In this document: piece by piece, positions 1 through 6,434 of the stretch
How the letters are laid out: each line of letters begins with the position of its first letter
Position numbering within the stretch: position 1 is the first letter of the stretch
NCBI GenBank assembly: GCA_031283835.1
Contig: JAITBA010000186.1
Span: 1-10,064, forward strand
Direction: 5' to 3'
Origin: Oscillospiraceae bacterium
Lineage (GTDB): Bacteria; Bacillota; Clostridia; Oscillospirales; Acutalibacteraceae
DNA: 10,064 nt
The notes under the pieces: generated by a model
The model's input: the letters and a program-made list of their open reading frames with translations, nothing else
Database searches by the model: none
Told to the model about the DNA's origin: nothing
Program-made: the position numbers and the translations under genes

Positions 1-39
1 GATGACCAGTACTTTTTGAATGTCTGCTTGCAGTGGCAT
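1..39 (-). CDS. carB: Carbamoyl-phosphate synthase large subunit, N-terminal 13 codons only
   Basis: Only the start of the gene is inside the window; it continues past the left edge. The translated start is MPLQADIQKVLVI, which matches the usual CarB opening (M-P-x-x-x-D-I-x-K-V-L-V-I) leading into the first ATP-grasp synthetase half. CarB uses ammonia from CarA, bicarbonate and two ATP to make carbamoyl phosphate for pyrimidines and arginine. The ATG is preceded by a GAAGGGGG ribosome binding site with about 7 bases of spacing. It lies 60 bases downstream of the carA stop on the same strand, the normal carA-carB order, and no terminator is visible between them, so the two are probably cotranscribed. 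The identification rests on a short peptide plus position next to carA. Confidence 0.85.
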   Translation of the reverse strand, partial: MPLQADIQKVLVI

Positions 40-99
40 ATGGGTTCCCCCTTCTCATTACGGTTGCTTGCCATTTTTTGGCGCCTGCCGCGGGTGTTG

Positions 100-1176
100 T
101 TATTTTTGCATGTTCTTAACAAAGCGGTCAAACAGGAATTCTGTGTCTTTTGGGCCGCCGCAGGCCTCGGGATGAAACTGCACGCTGAAGCCGTTGAAGC
201 CCGTGTAGTCCAAACCCTCACAGGTGCCGTCGTTGGCGTTGATGTAGCGCACGGTCGCGTTGGCGGGCAGCTTGTCCAGTTCCACGGCATAGCCATGGTT
301 TTGGCTGGTGATGAAGGTGCGGCCCGTGACGAGGTCCCGCGCGGGGTGGTTGCCGCCCCGGTGGCCATACTTTAGCTTGATGGTGTGGCCCCCGTTGGCC
401 AGCGCCAGCAACTGGTGCCCCAGGCAGATGCCAAAAATCGCAATGTCTGTCTGCAATAATTTTTGCATTGCTTTAATGATCCCCTGGTTTTCTTCGGGGT
501 CGCCCGGGCCGTTGCTAAACAAAATGCCGTCTGGTTTTTCGGCAATCATCTGTTCCGCCGTCCAACCGGCGGGGATGACCGTCACGTCGCAGCCCCGGTC
601 CTGCAGGCGACGAATGGAGCTGTCTTTTACGCCAAAGTCCCAGAGCAAAACCCTGTGCCTGGCATTTTTTGCAGGGTAGCGCACCGGCGCCGTTACGCTC
701 ACGCGCGACACCGCATCGCCAATACGGTACCCCAGCAGGTCTTCCGCGGCAACGCCGGCGGGGTCGTCCGTCAGCGCGCCGCGCAGCACGCCCGCCGTGC
801 GAATGAGCTTTGTCAGCGCTCGTGTGTCGATGCCCCACAACCCCGGAATGTTATAATGCTTGAAAAAAGCGTCAAGCGTCCCCGTGCATGCAAAGTGCGA
901 GGGCTCCTGACACCATTCTTTTACAATATATCCCTTGATGAAGGGCTGTCGGCTTTCGTAGTCGGCGGGGTTCACACCATAATTTCCAATCAGCGGGAAG
1001 GTTTGTGTGACGATTTGCCCTTCGTAGCTGGGGTCGGTCACGGTTTCCAAATACCCGGTCATGTTGGTGGTGAAGACCACCTCCCCAACGGCCGGCGCAT
1101 CGGCCCCAAATGCGAAGCCCTCAAACACGCGCCCGTTTTCTAGTACCAGGTACCTTTTCTTGGGTGTGCCGCTCAT
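100..1176 (-). CDS. carA: Carbamoyl-phosphate synthase small (glutamine amidotransferase) subunit
   Basis: CarA hydrolyses glutamine and channels ammonia to CarB for carbamoyl phosphate synthesis in the cytoplasm. The 358-residue product has the usual family length and both domains. The N-terminal CPSase small-chain domain contains the G-E-V-V-F-T-T-N-M-T-G-Y block (about residues 31-42) and GIDTRALTK (about 115-123). The C-terminal class I amidotransferase domain contains SNGPGDP (221-227), the nucleophile elbow GICLGHQ with Cys251, and FHPEA with His335 and Glu337, so the catalytic triad is intact. The ATG at 1176 was chosen over an in-frame TTG at 1209. It has AAAGGAG eight bases upstream, it fits the family N-terminus, and the TTG would lie at or upstream of the predicted transcription start. 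carB follows after 60 bases. Expression is expected from the promoter at 1212-1240. Confidence 0.97.
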   Translation of the reverse strand: MSGTPKKRYLVLENGRVFEGFAFGADAPAVGEVVFTTNMTGYLETVTDPSYEGQIVTQTFPLIGNYGVNPADYESRQPFIKGYIVKEWCQEPSHFACTGTLDAFFKHYNIPGLWGIDTRALTKLIRTAGVLRGALTDDPAGVAAEDLLGYRIGDAVSRVSVTAPVRYPAKNARHRVLLWDFGVKDSSIRRLQDRGCDVTVIPAGWTAEQMIAEKPDGILFSNGPGDPEENQGIIKAMQKLLQTDIAIFGICLGHQLLALANGGHTIKLKYGHRGGNHPARDLVTGRTFITSQNHGYAVELDKLPANATVRYINANDGTCEGLDYTGFNGFSVQFHPEACGGPKDTEFLFDRFVKNMQK

Positions 1177-1211
1177 GTGCGCATCTCCTTTCCCAAACAA
1201 CCTTTCCAATA

Positions 1212-1240
1212 ATTATACAACAAACCCCCGTGCCTGTCAA
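1212..1240 (-). promoter_or_regulatory. SigA-type promoter of carAB
   Basis: On the minus strand the -35 box is TTGACA (1235-1240) and the -10 box is TATAAT (1212-1217), separated by exactly 17 bases. This is a full consensus match. The predicted transcript start is near 1205, leaving an untranslated leader of only about 28 bases before the carA ATG. That leader is too short for a PyrR-type attenuator or a riboswitch. Any control must therefore act on initiation or elsewhere. Confidence 0.88.
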
Positions 1241-1251
1241 TGGTGCGGGGG
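1225..1251. repeat. Inverted repeat centred on the carA -35 box (candidate operator)
   Basis: The left arm cccccgtgcc (1225-1234) and right arm ggtgcggggg (1242-1251) are imperfect inverted copies. Eight of ten positions are complementary and the other two form G-T pairs on the plus strand. The seven-base loop contains the -35 hexamer. The position suits a repressor or activator site, but it could be a chance GC-rich palindrome. The plus-strand form, followed by a T run at 1256-1260, also resembles a weak terminator, yet no plus-strand gene upstream would need one. Confidence 0.4.
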
Positions 1252-1332
1252 CGGGTTTTTGTGTAAAATGTGTGTGAAAATTTTTGGAGACGTTCCGATT
1301 ATTTGATACACAAGCTTTTGGCCTTTGGGGGA

Positions 1333-2664
1333 TTAAAACAGCCCGGCCACCCACAGCAGTGGCTTAAAGAGGATCACATCAAAAATGGTAGCGGGCGTGA
1401 AGAGCAGCTGGAACATGGACAGCCGCGCGGCGCGCAGGCCGCTGCCGGCATAGAAATCGTTGTAGGTCACAAGATGTGTGGCGTAGCTAGTCAAATCTGT
1501 TTCCTTCAGGTTGATAATGCGCACACCGCGAATATCGATGTTGCCATAGGAGCCGAAGCCGCAGCACGAGGTGTTCACGAGGTCGGTGCCGGGCAGTTGG
1601 CGTTCAAAGGTGTTCACGTGGTCGTGCCCAAAAAACATTGCCAGCACGTTGCCGCTGTTGTTCAGCGCGGCATATTGCCCCCAGTTGTAGTTGCTTGGGC
1701 AAGGGGATTCGTTTATTTGTCCCACAGTGCCCACCGGCAGGGTTTTAGAAATGTAGCGGGTGTAGCTGACCGGCTTGCCGTCTTTTAATATCAAATTGCC
1801 GGGGCCGTAGCCGGGCGCGGCGTATTGATAGAAACCGCGGGAGAAGGTGTTTTTGTCTTTTTGGCCGGCAGGGGTAAGAAAGTCATAAATTTCGGGCACG
1901 ATAATGTGCTGAAAGGCCAGGGAGGGCAGTTTGCCGACGGCCTGGTTGGTGGCCTCAAACCATTCGATCTGCGGGGTTTGCACACCGTCGTAGCCCGCGC
2001 CGATGCCGTCCGCGGGGTAGTCGCCGGAATCGAACATCCACAGGTTAAACACGGCGTTTTTGCCGTTGTGGTCTTGCACCAGCAGGTTATGGGTGCCGTA
2101 GTGGGGCCCGTTTTTGCCGGTAGTGCCGTTGTCTGCGTCGCTGGCATAGCCGACAAAACTCGGGTGTGCGGCGTATATCGCGAACTGCTCCGCACGGGTG
2201 ATGCCTGCGCTCTCGGCGTCGTGGTTGCCAAAGACCATCGTTACCCGCGTGCCAAAGTCGCGATAAATCTCGTCAAAGACATCCATGAAGGAATTGATTG
2301 CGCCTTTGACAAAAAAATTGCTGACATAGTGCGTGCCCCAGTTCATGGCGCTATCGGCAATGTTGTCGCCCGTCAAAATCACCAGGTCGGGCCGCTCTGC
2401 CGCCGCCACATCATAGAGAAACTCCTTGGTAATGGTGCTGCTGATGTAGGACTCCTGCAGGTCGGACACCTGCATGATTTTGAAAGAACCGTCCTGCCTA
2501 AACCGCAGCAGAGGGGCGGGTTTGGAGTACACCGCGCCGTCGCAGCCCTGCGCGTTCACCACCACTGTGTTTGACGAATTGTAGACCGTCGCGCCGGACG
2601 GCACAGCCAAAACAGCCGCCAGCAGCCCAACCGCCGTCAGCACACACAAAATGCGTTTTTTCAT
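1333..2664 (-). CDS. Secreted calcineurin-like metallophosphoesterase
   Basis: The 443-residue protein has an N-terminal signal peptide: MKKR, a hydrophobic core, and a likely signal-peptidase I site after PSGA near residue 25. It then has the ordered metal-site motifs of calcineurin-like phosphoesterases: SDLQ (Asp68), TGDN (Asp100, Asn101), FGNHD (145-149), a histidine in the FQHIIVPE block (His253) and GHDH (346-349). The layout resembles the Dcr2/PAP29-like branch, whose members hydrolyse phosphate esters; the substrate here is unknown. The usual histidine of the first D-x-H motif is glutamine (Gln70). The last 29 residues are strongly hydrophobic and might associate with the membrane. 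The ATG at 2664 was chosen because GGAG lies ten bases upstream and the signal peptide begins there; the longer in-frame start lies at or upstream of the promoter -10 region. It has its own promoter, and I see no clear terminator between its stop and carA. Confidence 0.88.
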   Translation of the reverse strand: MKKRILCVLTAVGLLAAVLAVPSGATVYNSSNTVVVNAQGCDGAVYSKPAPLLRFRQDGSFKIMQVSDLQESYISSTITKEFLYDVAAAERPDLVILTGDNIADSAMNWGTHYVSNFFVKGAINSFMDVFDEIYRDFGTRVTMVFGNHDAESAGITRAEQFAIYAAHPSFVGYASDADNGTTGKNGPHYGTHNLLVQDHNGKNAVFNLWMFDSGDYPADGIGAGYDGVQTPQIEWFEATNQAVGKLPSLAFQHIIVPEIYDFLTPAGQKDKNTFSRGFYQYAAPGYGPGNLILKDGKPVSYTRYISKTLPVGTVGQINESPCPSNYNWGQYAALNNSGNVLAMFFGHDHVNTFERQLPGTDLVNTSCCGFGSYGNIDIRGVRIINLKETDLTSYATHLVTYNDFYAGSGLRAARLSMFQLLFTPATIFDVILFKPLLWVAGLF

Positions 2665-2696
2665 GGTTGTGTTTCTCCTCTTTTGCTTTTCTTTAA

Positions 2697-2725
2697 AGTA
2701 TAGCCGATTTGCGGGCAAAAGTCAA
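2697..2725 (-). promoter_or_regulatory. SigA-type promoter of the metallophosphoesterase gene
   Basis: On the minus strand, TTGACT (2720-2725) and TATACT (2697-2702) are separated by 17 bases. The predicted transcript starts near 2690, giving a leader of about 26 bases with the GAGGAG ribosome binding site. It diverges from the rightward promoter at 2773-2801, with about 47 bases between the two -35 boxes. Confidence 0.82.
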
Positions 2726-2772
2726 GCGATAGAAAGAAATTTTGCACGGCTCCCAAAGAATTCCTATGGCTC

Positions 2773-2801
2773 TTGATTTTTATTAAAAGGTGTGTTATAA
2801 T
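2773..2801 (+). promoter_or_regulatory. SigA-type promoter of the rightward gene series
   Basis: TTGATT (2773-2778) and TATAAT (2796-2801) are separated by 17 bases. Predicted transcription starts near 2808, about 30 bases before the TTG start codon at 2838. It is the only strong plus-strand promoter I see before 8853, so it may drive several of the downstream genes. Confidence 0.8.
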
Positions 2802-2837
2802 GAACACACGCTTTATTATTGGAAAGTTGGTGCCGGT

Positions 2838-3515
2838 TTGCTCATTGTGCTGGAAGGACTGGACGGCAGTGGGAAGAGCACGCAGTTGGCGCTGCTCAAA
2901 GCTTGGTTGCACGCCGAAGGCCTTGCGCCCAAAACCATTAAGCTGCCCGATTATGACGACGACTCCAGCGTGCTGGTGCGTCAATATCTTGGCGGCCGTT
3001 TTGGCGGCAGCCCCCAGAGCGTCAACGCCTATGCGGCGTCGTTGTTCTATGCCGTGGACCGCTACGCGAACTACCGGCTCAAGTGGGCGGCGGCGTATGC
3101 CGCCGGGCGGACGATTCTTGCCGACCGTTACACGACCTCGAACGCCTATCACCAGGCGACGAAGCTGCCGCCGGCGGCGTGGCCCGGTTTTTTTGCCTGG
3201 CTGGAGGACACGGAATACGGCAAGCTGGGCATTCCCAGGCCCGATTTAGTTCTCTACCTCGATATGCCCCTTGCTATTTCACGTCGCCTGGTCAGCGCGC
3301 GCTATGCGGGAGACGAAACCCGGCGCGATATTCACGAGGCCGATTTTGATTATCTGGCGCAATGCAGGCAGGCGGCCCTTGCCGCCGCCGCCCACGATGG
3401 CTGGCAGGTGATTCCCTGCGCCGCGCCCCATGCCGACGAACCATTTTCATCGGAGGAAATTCATGAAAACATCCGCAGACGCATCCGTAGTTACACAGAC
3501 GCTGCCCGGCGCTGA
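2838..3515 (+). CDS. Thymidylate kinase-like nucleoside monophosphate kinase
   Basis: The 225-residue protein is a P-loop kinase of the thymidylate kinase family, predicted to phosphorylate dTMP to dTDP or a related deoxynucleotide with ATP. Visible motifs are the Walker A loop GLDGSGKST (7-15), FYAVDRY (70-76), the family signature DRYTTSNAYHQ (96-106), PDLVLYLDMPL (135-145) and an arginine-rich lid around 149-169. The usual E-P-G-G segment after helix 1 is replaced by LPDYDDDSS, as I recall from a clostridial subgroup, so substrate preference may differ from classical Tmk. TTG at 2838 is the chosen start: it begins the first beta strand directly, lies about 30 bases after the predicted transcript start, and has GGAAAG 11 bases upstream. 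The longer GTG at 2790 is inside the promoter. Its 3' end overlaps the next gene by 53 bases. Confidence 0.85.
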   Translation: MLIVLEGLDGSGKSTQLALLKAWLHAEGLAPKTIKLPDYDDDSSVLVRQYLGGRFGGSPQSVNAYAASLFYAVDRYANYRLKWAAAYAAGRTILADRYTTSNAYHQATKLPPAAWPGFFAWLEDTEYGKLGIPRPDLVLYLDMPLAISRRLVSARYAGDETRRDIHEADFDYLAQCRQAALAAAAHDGWQVIPCAAPHADEPFSSEEIHENIRRRIRSYTDAARR

Positions 3516-4434
3516 ACCCGGCAATCCGCTGGGCTTCTGTCCGCCGCAGCCGGAGGATATGCAGTGGGCAGAGCCGCTGCTGTTTGCCGCCGGGCGGCAG
3601 GGCTGCGAATTCTGTTTTGGCAATATCTATGCCTGGGCCGAAAAATACGACACAGAAATTGCCCGGGTCGAGGGCTTTTTTCTCGCGCGTAGCGTTTCAT
3701 GGATGAATGGCGCGCCCGCGCGGGTGGTCTATTGCTTCCCCATTGGCCCGGGCGATTTGCGCCGTGTGCTCCCTTTGCTGCGGGAGGACGCCGCCCGGCA
3801 CGGGTTCCCTCTTACGCTCTATGGCCTAACCTTCGCCGATATTGCCCGGCTGGAGGAGGTTTACCCCGGCACGTTCCGGTTCGAAGCGGAACGGGACGAC
3901 GCGGACTATATTTATCGTCAGGCGGATTTGTCGGCGCTTGCCGGGAAAAAATATCACCAGAAGCGCAACCACATCACCCGCTTTGTCCGCAACAACCGTT
4001 GGGAATACGAAGAGATCACCCCTGCGGTGGCGGCGGAATGCCTGAAAATGGCGCGCGGCTGGGAGGATATTAACAGCGCAAAAGACCCCGATGGCCTGCG
4101 CGCCGAGCAACGCGCGCTGGAGCGCTGTTTTGCCAATTACGAGGCCTTTGGATTCAAGGGGGCGCTGCTGCGCGCGGCGGGCAAAATCGTCGCCTTCACC
4201 ATGGGCGAACCCCTGAGCGACGGCATGTTCTGTACCCACTTCGAAAAAGCCTTCACCGACGAAGTGGGTACCTACCAGATGATGAACCAACTCTTTGCCG
4301 CCCAAACCCTGGGTGCCTACGAATTCATCAACCGCGAAGAAGACCTTGGCGACGAGGGCCTGCGGCGCGCCAAGCTGTCCTACTACCCCGCGTATTTGCT
4401 GGAAAAATACACCGCCACAGATATAGCCGATTAA
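3463..4434 (+). CDS. DUF2156 (phosphatidylglycerol lysyltransferase C-terminal-like) protein
   Basis: The 323-residue protein resembles the stand-alone DUF2156 proteins common in Clostridia. These share the tandem acyltransferase (GNAT-like) fold of the MprF C-terminal domain, which transfers an aminoacyl group from tRNA to lipid. No membrane segments are present, so it is probably cytoplasmic, and its substrate is not known. Conserved-looking blocks are FGNIYAWAEKYD (52-63), KKYHQKRNHI (162-171), GKIVAFTMGE (240-249) and INREEDLGDEGLRRAKLSY (289-307). The ATG at 3463 has GGAGG seven bases upstream and was preferred to an ATG at 3430 that lacks a site. The start lies 53 bases inside the thymidylate-kinase-like gene in another frame, suggesting cotranscription and coupled translation. 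A GNAT gene follows 58 bases downstream. Confidence 0.83.
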   Translation: MKTSADASVVTQTLPGAEPGNPLGFCPPQPEDMQWAEPLLFAAGRQGCEFCFGNIYAWAEKYDTEIARVEGFFLARSVSWMNGAPARVVYCFPIGPGDLRRVLPLLREDAARHGFPLTLYGLTFADIARLEEVYPGTFRFEAERDDADYIYRQADLSALAGKKYHQKRNHITRFVRNNRWEYEEITPAVAAECLKMARGWEDINSAKDPDGLRAEQRALERCFANYEAFGFKGALLRAAGKIVAFTMGEPLSDGMFCTHFEKAFTDEVGTYQMMNQLFAAQTLGAYEFINREEDLGDEGLRRAKLSYYPAYLLEKYTATDIAD

Positions 4435-4492
4435 GTCGTTCTATTGATTTACAAAAAATTGCGCAACGCAACAAAAGAGCGGGAGGTGCGCC

Positions 4493-5233
4493 ATGGCAGA
4501 GCGATTCATTACCCCGGAGGATTACGACGCCGTGCTGCGCGTTTGGCAGGCCTGCTTTGGCGACGAAGCGCGTTATGTGCGCTTTTTTTGGACGCAATGC
4601 TTTTTGTCCGGCTTGTGCCGGGGGCTTTGCGCCGAAGAAGATGGGCAAGTAGTTTCGGTGCTGTTTTTGCTGCCGGGGGCCCTTGCGCACAAAACCATGC
4701 GCCTTGCCGCGGAGTATGTCTACGCCGTAGCCACGCTGCCCGCGCACCGCGGGCGCGGTTATGCGGGGGCGCTGACCCGCCGGGCGGCTGTTGTTGCGCG
4801 GGAGGAGGGCAAAAGCGCCCTGTGTCTGCTGCCCGCCAGCCAGGGGCTCTATGATTACTATGCCAAACTGGGATTTTGCACTGCCTTTGCTTTGCAAAAC
4901 TTTGGCTACGCAAACCCCAACGCGCAGGGCAATCTCTTGCCGCGCAACGGCGATCTGCACGAATATTACGTGCGACGCGGCACCGTTTGGGGCGCGCAGG
5001 GCTACTTTGCCTGGGGCGCGCATTTGCTGGAATACATGCGTGCCGAGCACCTGTTCACCGGCGGCACGATACACGCGGACGGTTACCTAAACGACGACGG
5101 CACGTTCAAAGAGCGCTGCGAAAACTGCCCCGCCAACGCCCCCGGCGGCATGCTCCTGCCCTTGGATCGCCGCGCCGGGCGCTGGTTGCGGCGCACGAAA
5201 GGCAAGGGATATCTGGGGTTTCCGTTAAGCTGA
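4493..5233 (+). CDS. GNAT-family N-acetyltransferase
   Basis: The 246-residue protein carries an acetyl-CoA binding GNAT domain in its first 135 residues. Motif A is VYAVATLPAHRGRGYAGAL (76-94), with the pyrophosphate-binding R-G-R-G-Y-A loop at 86-91. Motif B lies around YDYYAKLGF (120-128), the typical aromatic pattern before L-G-F. The domain resembles the Eis-like/Acetyltransf_9 type, and it is followed by a C-terminal extension of about 110 residues that I do not recognise. The acceptor substrate cannot be told from sequence. The start has GGGAGG six bases before the ATG. The gene follows the DUF2156 gene in the same direction; both encode GNAT-fold enzymes, which hints at a shared task, but this is inference. 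No membrane segment or signal peptide is visible. Confidence 0.88.
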   Translation: MAERFITPEDYDAVLRVWQACFGDEARYVRFFWTQCFLSGLCRGLCAEEDGQVVSVLFLLPGALAHKTMRLAAEYVYAVATLPAHRGRGYAGALTRRAAVVAREEGKSALCLLPASQGLYDYYAKLGFCTAFALQNFGYANPNAQGNLLPRNGDLHEYYVRRGTVWGAQGYFAWGAHLLEYMRAEHLFTGGTIHADGYLNDDGTFKERCENCPANAPGGMLLPLDRRAGRWLRRTKGKGYLGFPLS

Positions 5234-5239
5234 ATGGTT

Positions 5240-5298
5240 CGCGGTGCTCATCAACAGCACAGCGCGAGAGCGAAAGTGCTCTAATGCGGAGGGTTTTT
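5240..5298 (+). promoter_or_regulatory. Structured intergenic segment with alternative hairpins before the DJ-1 gene
   Basis: The 87-base gap contains GTGCT (5244-5248), AGCAC (5256-5260) and a second GTGCT (5276-5280), so the middle arm could pair with either outer arm. The first hairpin is extended by CGCG/CGCG flanks (5240-5243 and 5263-5266, with a two-base bulge). A separate AGAGC/GCTCT hairpin spans 5267-5282. A five-T run sits at 5294-5298, too far from the stems for a textbook terminator. It may be an attenuator, a processing site or chance. I see no good promoter here. Confidence 0.3.
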
Positions 5299-5320
5299 AA
5301 CACGATTTAAAGGAGCGCAC

Positions 5321-5866
5321 ATGATTTATATGTTTTTGGCTGACGGCTTTGAGGAGATGGAGGCCATAGCCCCGGTGGATTTGTTGCGCCGCGCGGGCGT
5401 TGCGGTGCAAACCGTTGGCATCAACAGCTTGACGGTGAAGGGTTCTCACGGTGTTTCGCTTGTCTGCGATATGGATGCGGAAGCCCTGGATTTATCCGAT
5501 TGCCAGGGTGTGATTTTGCCTGGCGGCCCGGGCCACGCCGTGCTGGGGCAATCGCCTGTTGTGCTGAAAGCCCTGCGCGTAGCCGCAGACCGGGGCGGGC
5601 TGCTGGCGGCTATTTGCGCCGCGCCCTCCATTCTTGGCCAAAACGGCTACCTTGCCGGCAAAACCGCCTGCTGTTTCCCCGGCTTCGAGGGGCAGCTCAC
5701 CGGCGCGACGGCAGTGACGGAACCTGTGGTGCGGGACGGCAGCGTGATCACTTCACGCGGGGCGGGCACGGCGGTGCCCTTTGCGCTGGCGCTGGTGTCC
5801 TACTTGCTTTCGCCAAAAAAAGCAACCGAAGTCGCGGCGCAAATCCAGTGCGCAAGTGCGCCATAA
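5321..5866 (+). CDS. DJ-1/PfpI (ThiJ/YajL-like) family protein
   Basis: The 181-residue protein has the length and motifs of the DJ-1/YajL branch: FLADGFEEMEAIAPVD (5-20) with the conserved acidic residue Glu14, GVILPGG (63-69), and the nucleophile elbow AAICAAPSIL with Cys99, equivalent to Cys106 of human DJ-1. TSRGAGTAVPFAL (144-156) forms the family's late active-site block. Members are linked to oxidative or carbonyl stress; a deglycase activity has been proposed and disputed, so no reaction is assigned. It is expected to be a cytoplasmic dimer. AAAGGAG lies five bases before the ATG. The gene for 5-formyltetrahydrofolate cyclo-ligase begins two bases after its stop, indicating an operon. 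Confidence 0.92.
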   Translation: MIYMFLADGFEEMEAIAPVDLLRRAGVAVQTVGINSLTVKGSHGVSLVCDMDAEALDLSDCQGVILPGGPGHAVLGQSPVVLKALRVAADRGGLLAAICAAPSILGQNGYLAGKTACCFPGFEGQLTGATAVTEPVVRDGSVITSRGAGTAVPFALALVSYLLSPKKATEVAAQIQCASAP

Positions 5867-5868
5867 AA

Positions 5869-6405
5869 ATGCAAAAGAAAGAATTGCGCAAGGCGTTGCT
5901 GGCGCGGCGGCGCGCTATGCCGCCAGAAAAAAAGCGAGCCCAGGACGCCGCGCTGTGCGGGCGGATTGCCGCGCACCCATGGTTTTTGCAGGCGGATTGT
6001 GTGCAGGGCTTTGTGCCAATTGGCGGGGAGCCGGACATTTTGCCCGTGCTGCGTTTGGCGCTGCAAATGGGCAAAACCCTGGGGCTGCCCCGCTGCAAGC
6101 CCGCCGAAAGCGCCATGACCTTTTATTTTGTGGATTCTTTTGACGCATTGCGCCCCGGCGCGCACAACATCCCCGAACCCCCGCGGGACGCCCTTCTTTG
6201 CACGCCGGGGCCGCAAACGCTGTGCCTGGTGCCGGGCCTTGCCTTCGACCCAACGGGGGTGCGTCTGGGCTACGGCAAGGGGTATTATGATCGTTTTTTG
6301 CCGGGGTTTCCCGGCCGCACAATGGGCGTTTGTCATGCGGATTTTTTGCTGCAGGCGCTGCCGAAGGACGCAAATGACATGCCCGTGCAGATGGTTTTAA
6401 CATGA
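5869..6405 (+). CDS. 5-formyltetrahydrofolate cyclo-ligase (methenyl-THF synthetase)
   Basis: The 178-residue protein matches the family in length. It converts 5-formyltetrahydrofolate to 5,10-methenyltetrahydrofolate with ATP, returning a storage or inhibitory folate to one-carbon metabolism. Visible features are the basic N-terminus MQKKELRKALLARRRAM, a central G-x-P-R-C segment (72-76), and the C-terminal signature with GLAFDPTGVRLGYGKGYYD (123-141), which binds ATP and magnesium. The ATG at 5869 lies two bases after the DJ-1 stop codon and has no recognisable Shine-Dalgarno sequence, so translation probably depends on reinitiation by ribosomes finishing the DJ-1 gene. An upstream in-frame GTG at 5848 has no better site. 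The family is also called YgfA or MTHFS; no single gene symbol is firmly established for this lineage. Confidence 0.93.
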   Translation: MQKKELRKALLARRRAMPPEKKRAQDAALCGRIAAHPWFLQADCVQGFVPIGGEPDILPVLRLALQMGKTLGLPRCKPAESAMTFYFVDSFDALRPGAHNIPEPPRDALLCTPGPQTLCLVPGLAFDPTGVRLGYGKGYYDRFLPGFPGRTMGVCHADFLLQALPKDANDMPVQMVLT

Positions 6406-6434
6406 CACGGGTTCTTCAAGAAAGGAACACAGCG

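Noticed and set aside
463..1143. Long open frame on the plus strand opposite carA
   Set aside because: It is antisense to a clear carA with all catalytic motifs, its translation resembles no protein family I recognise, and open antisense frames are common in GC-rich coding DNA.
1177..1205. PyrR-binding attenuator in front of carA
   Set aside because: The predicted leader is only about 28 bases and holds little besides the ribosome binding site.
1225..1260. Terminator-like hairpin plus T run on the plus strand
   Set aside because: No plus-strand gene lies upstream, the T run starts four bases after the stem, and the element overlaps the carA promoter, so an operator is a better, still unproven, reading.
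2790..2837. GTG start adding 16 residues to the thymidylate-kinase-like protein
   Set aside because: It lies inside the promoter spacer, upstream of the predicted transcript start, and the extra residues do not fit the family's N-terminus.
4435..4492. Possible promoter or terminator between the DUF2156 and GNAT genes
   Set aside because: A TTGATT is present but no acceptable -10 box lies 16-18 bases downstream, and no hairpin followed by T residues is visible.
6402..6434. ATG at 6402 overlapping the folate-gene stop as the mltG start
   Set aside because: The ATGA overlap is attractive, but there is no ribosome binding site before it, while AAAGGA stands eight bases before the ATG at 6435.
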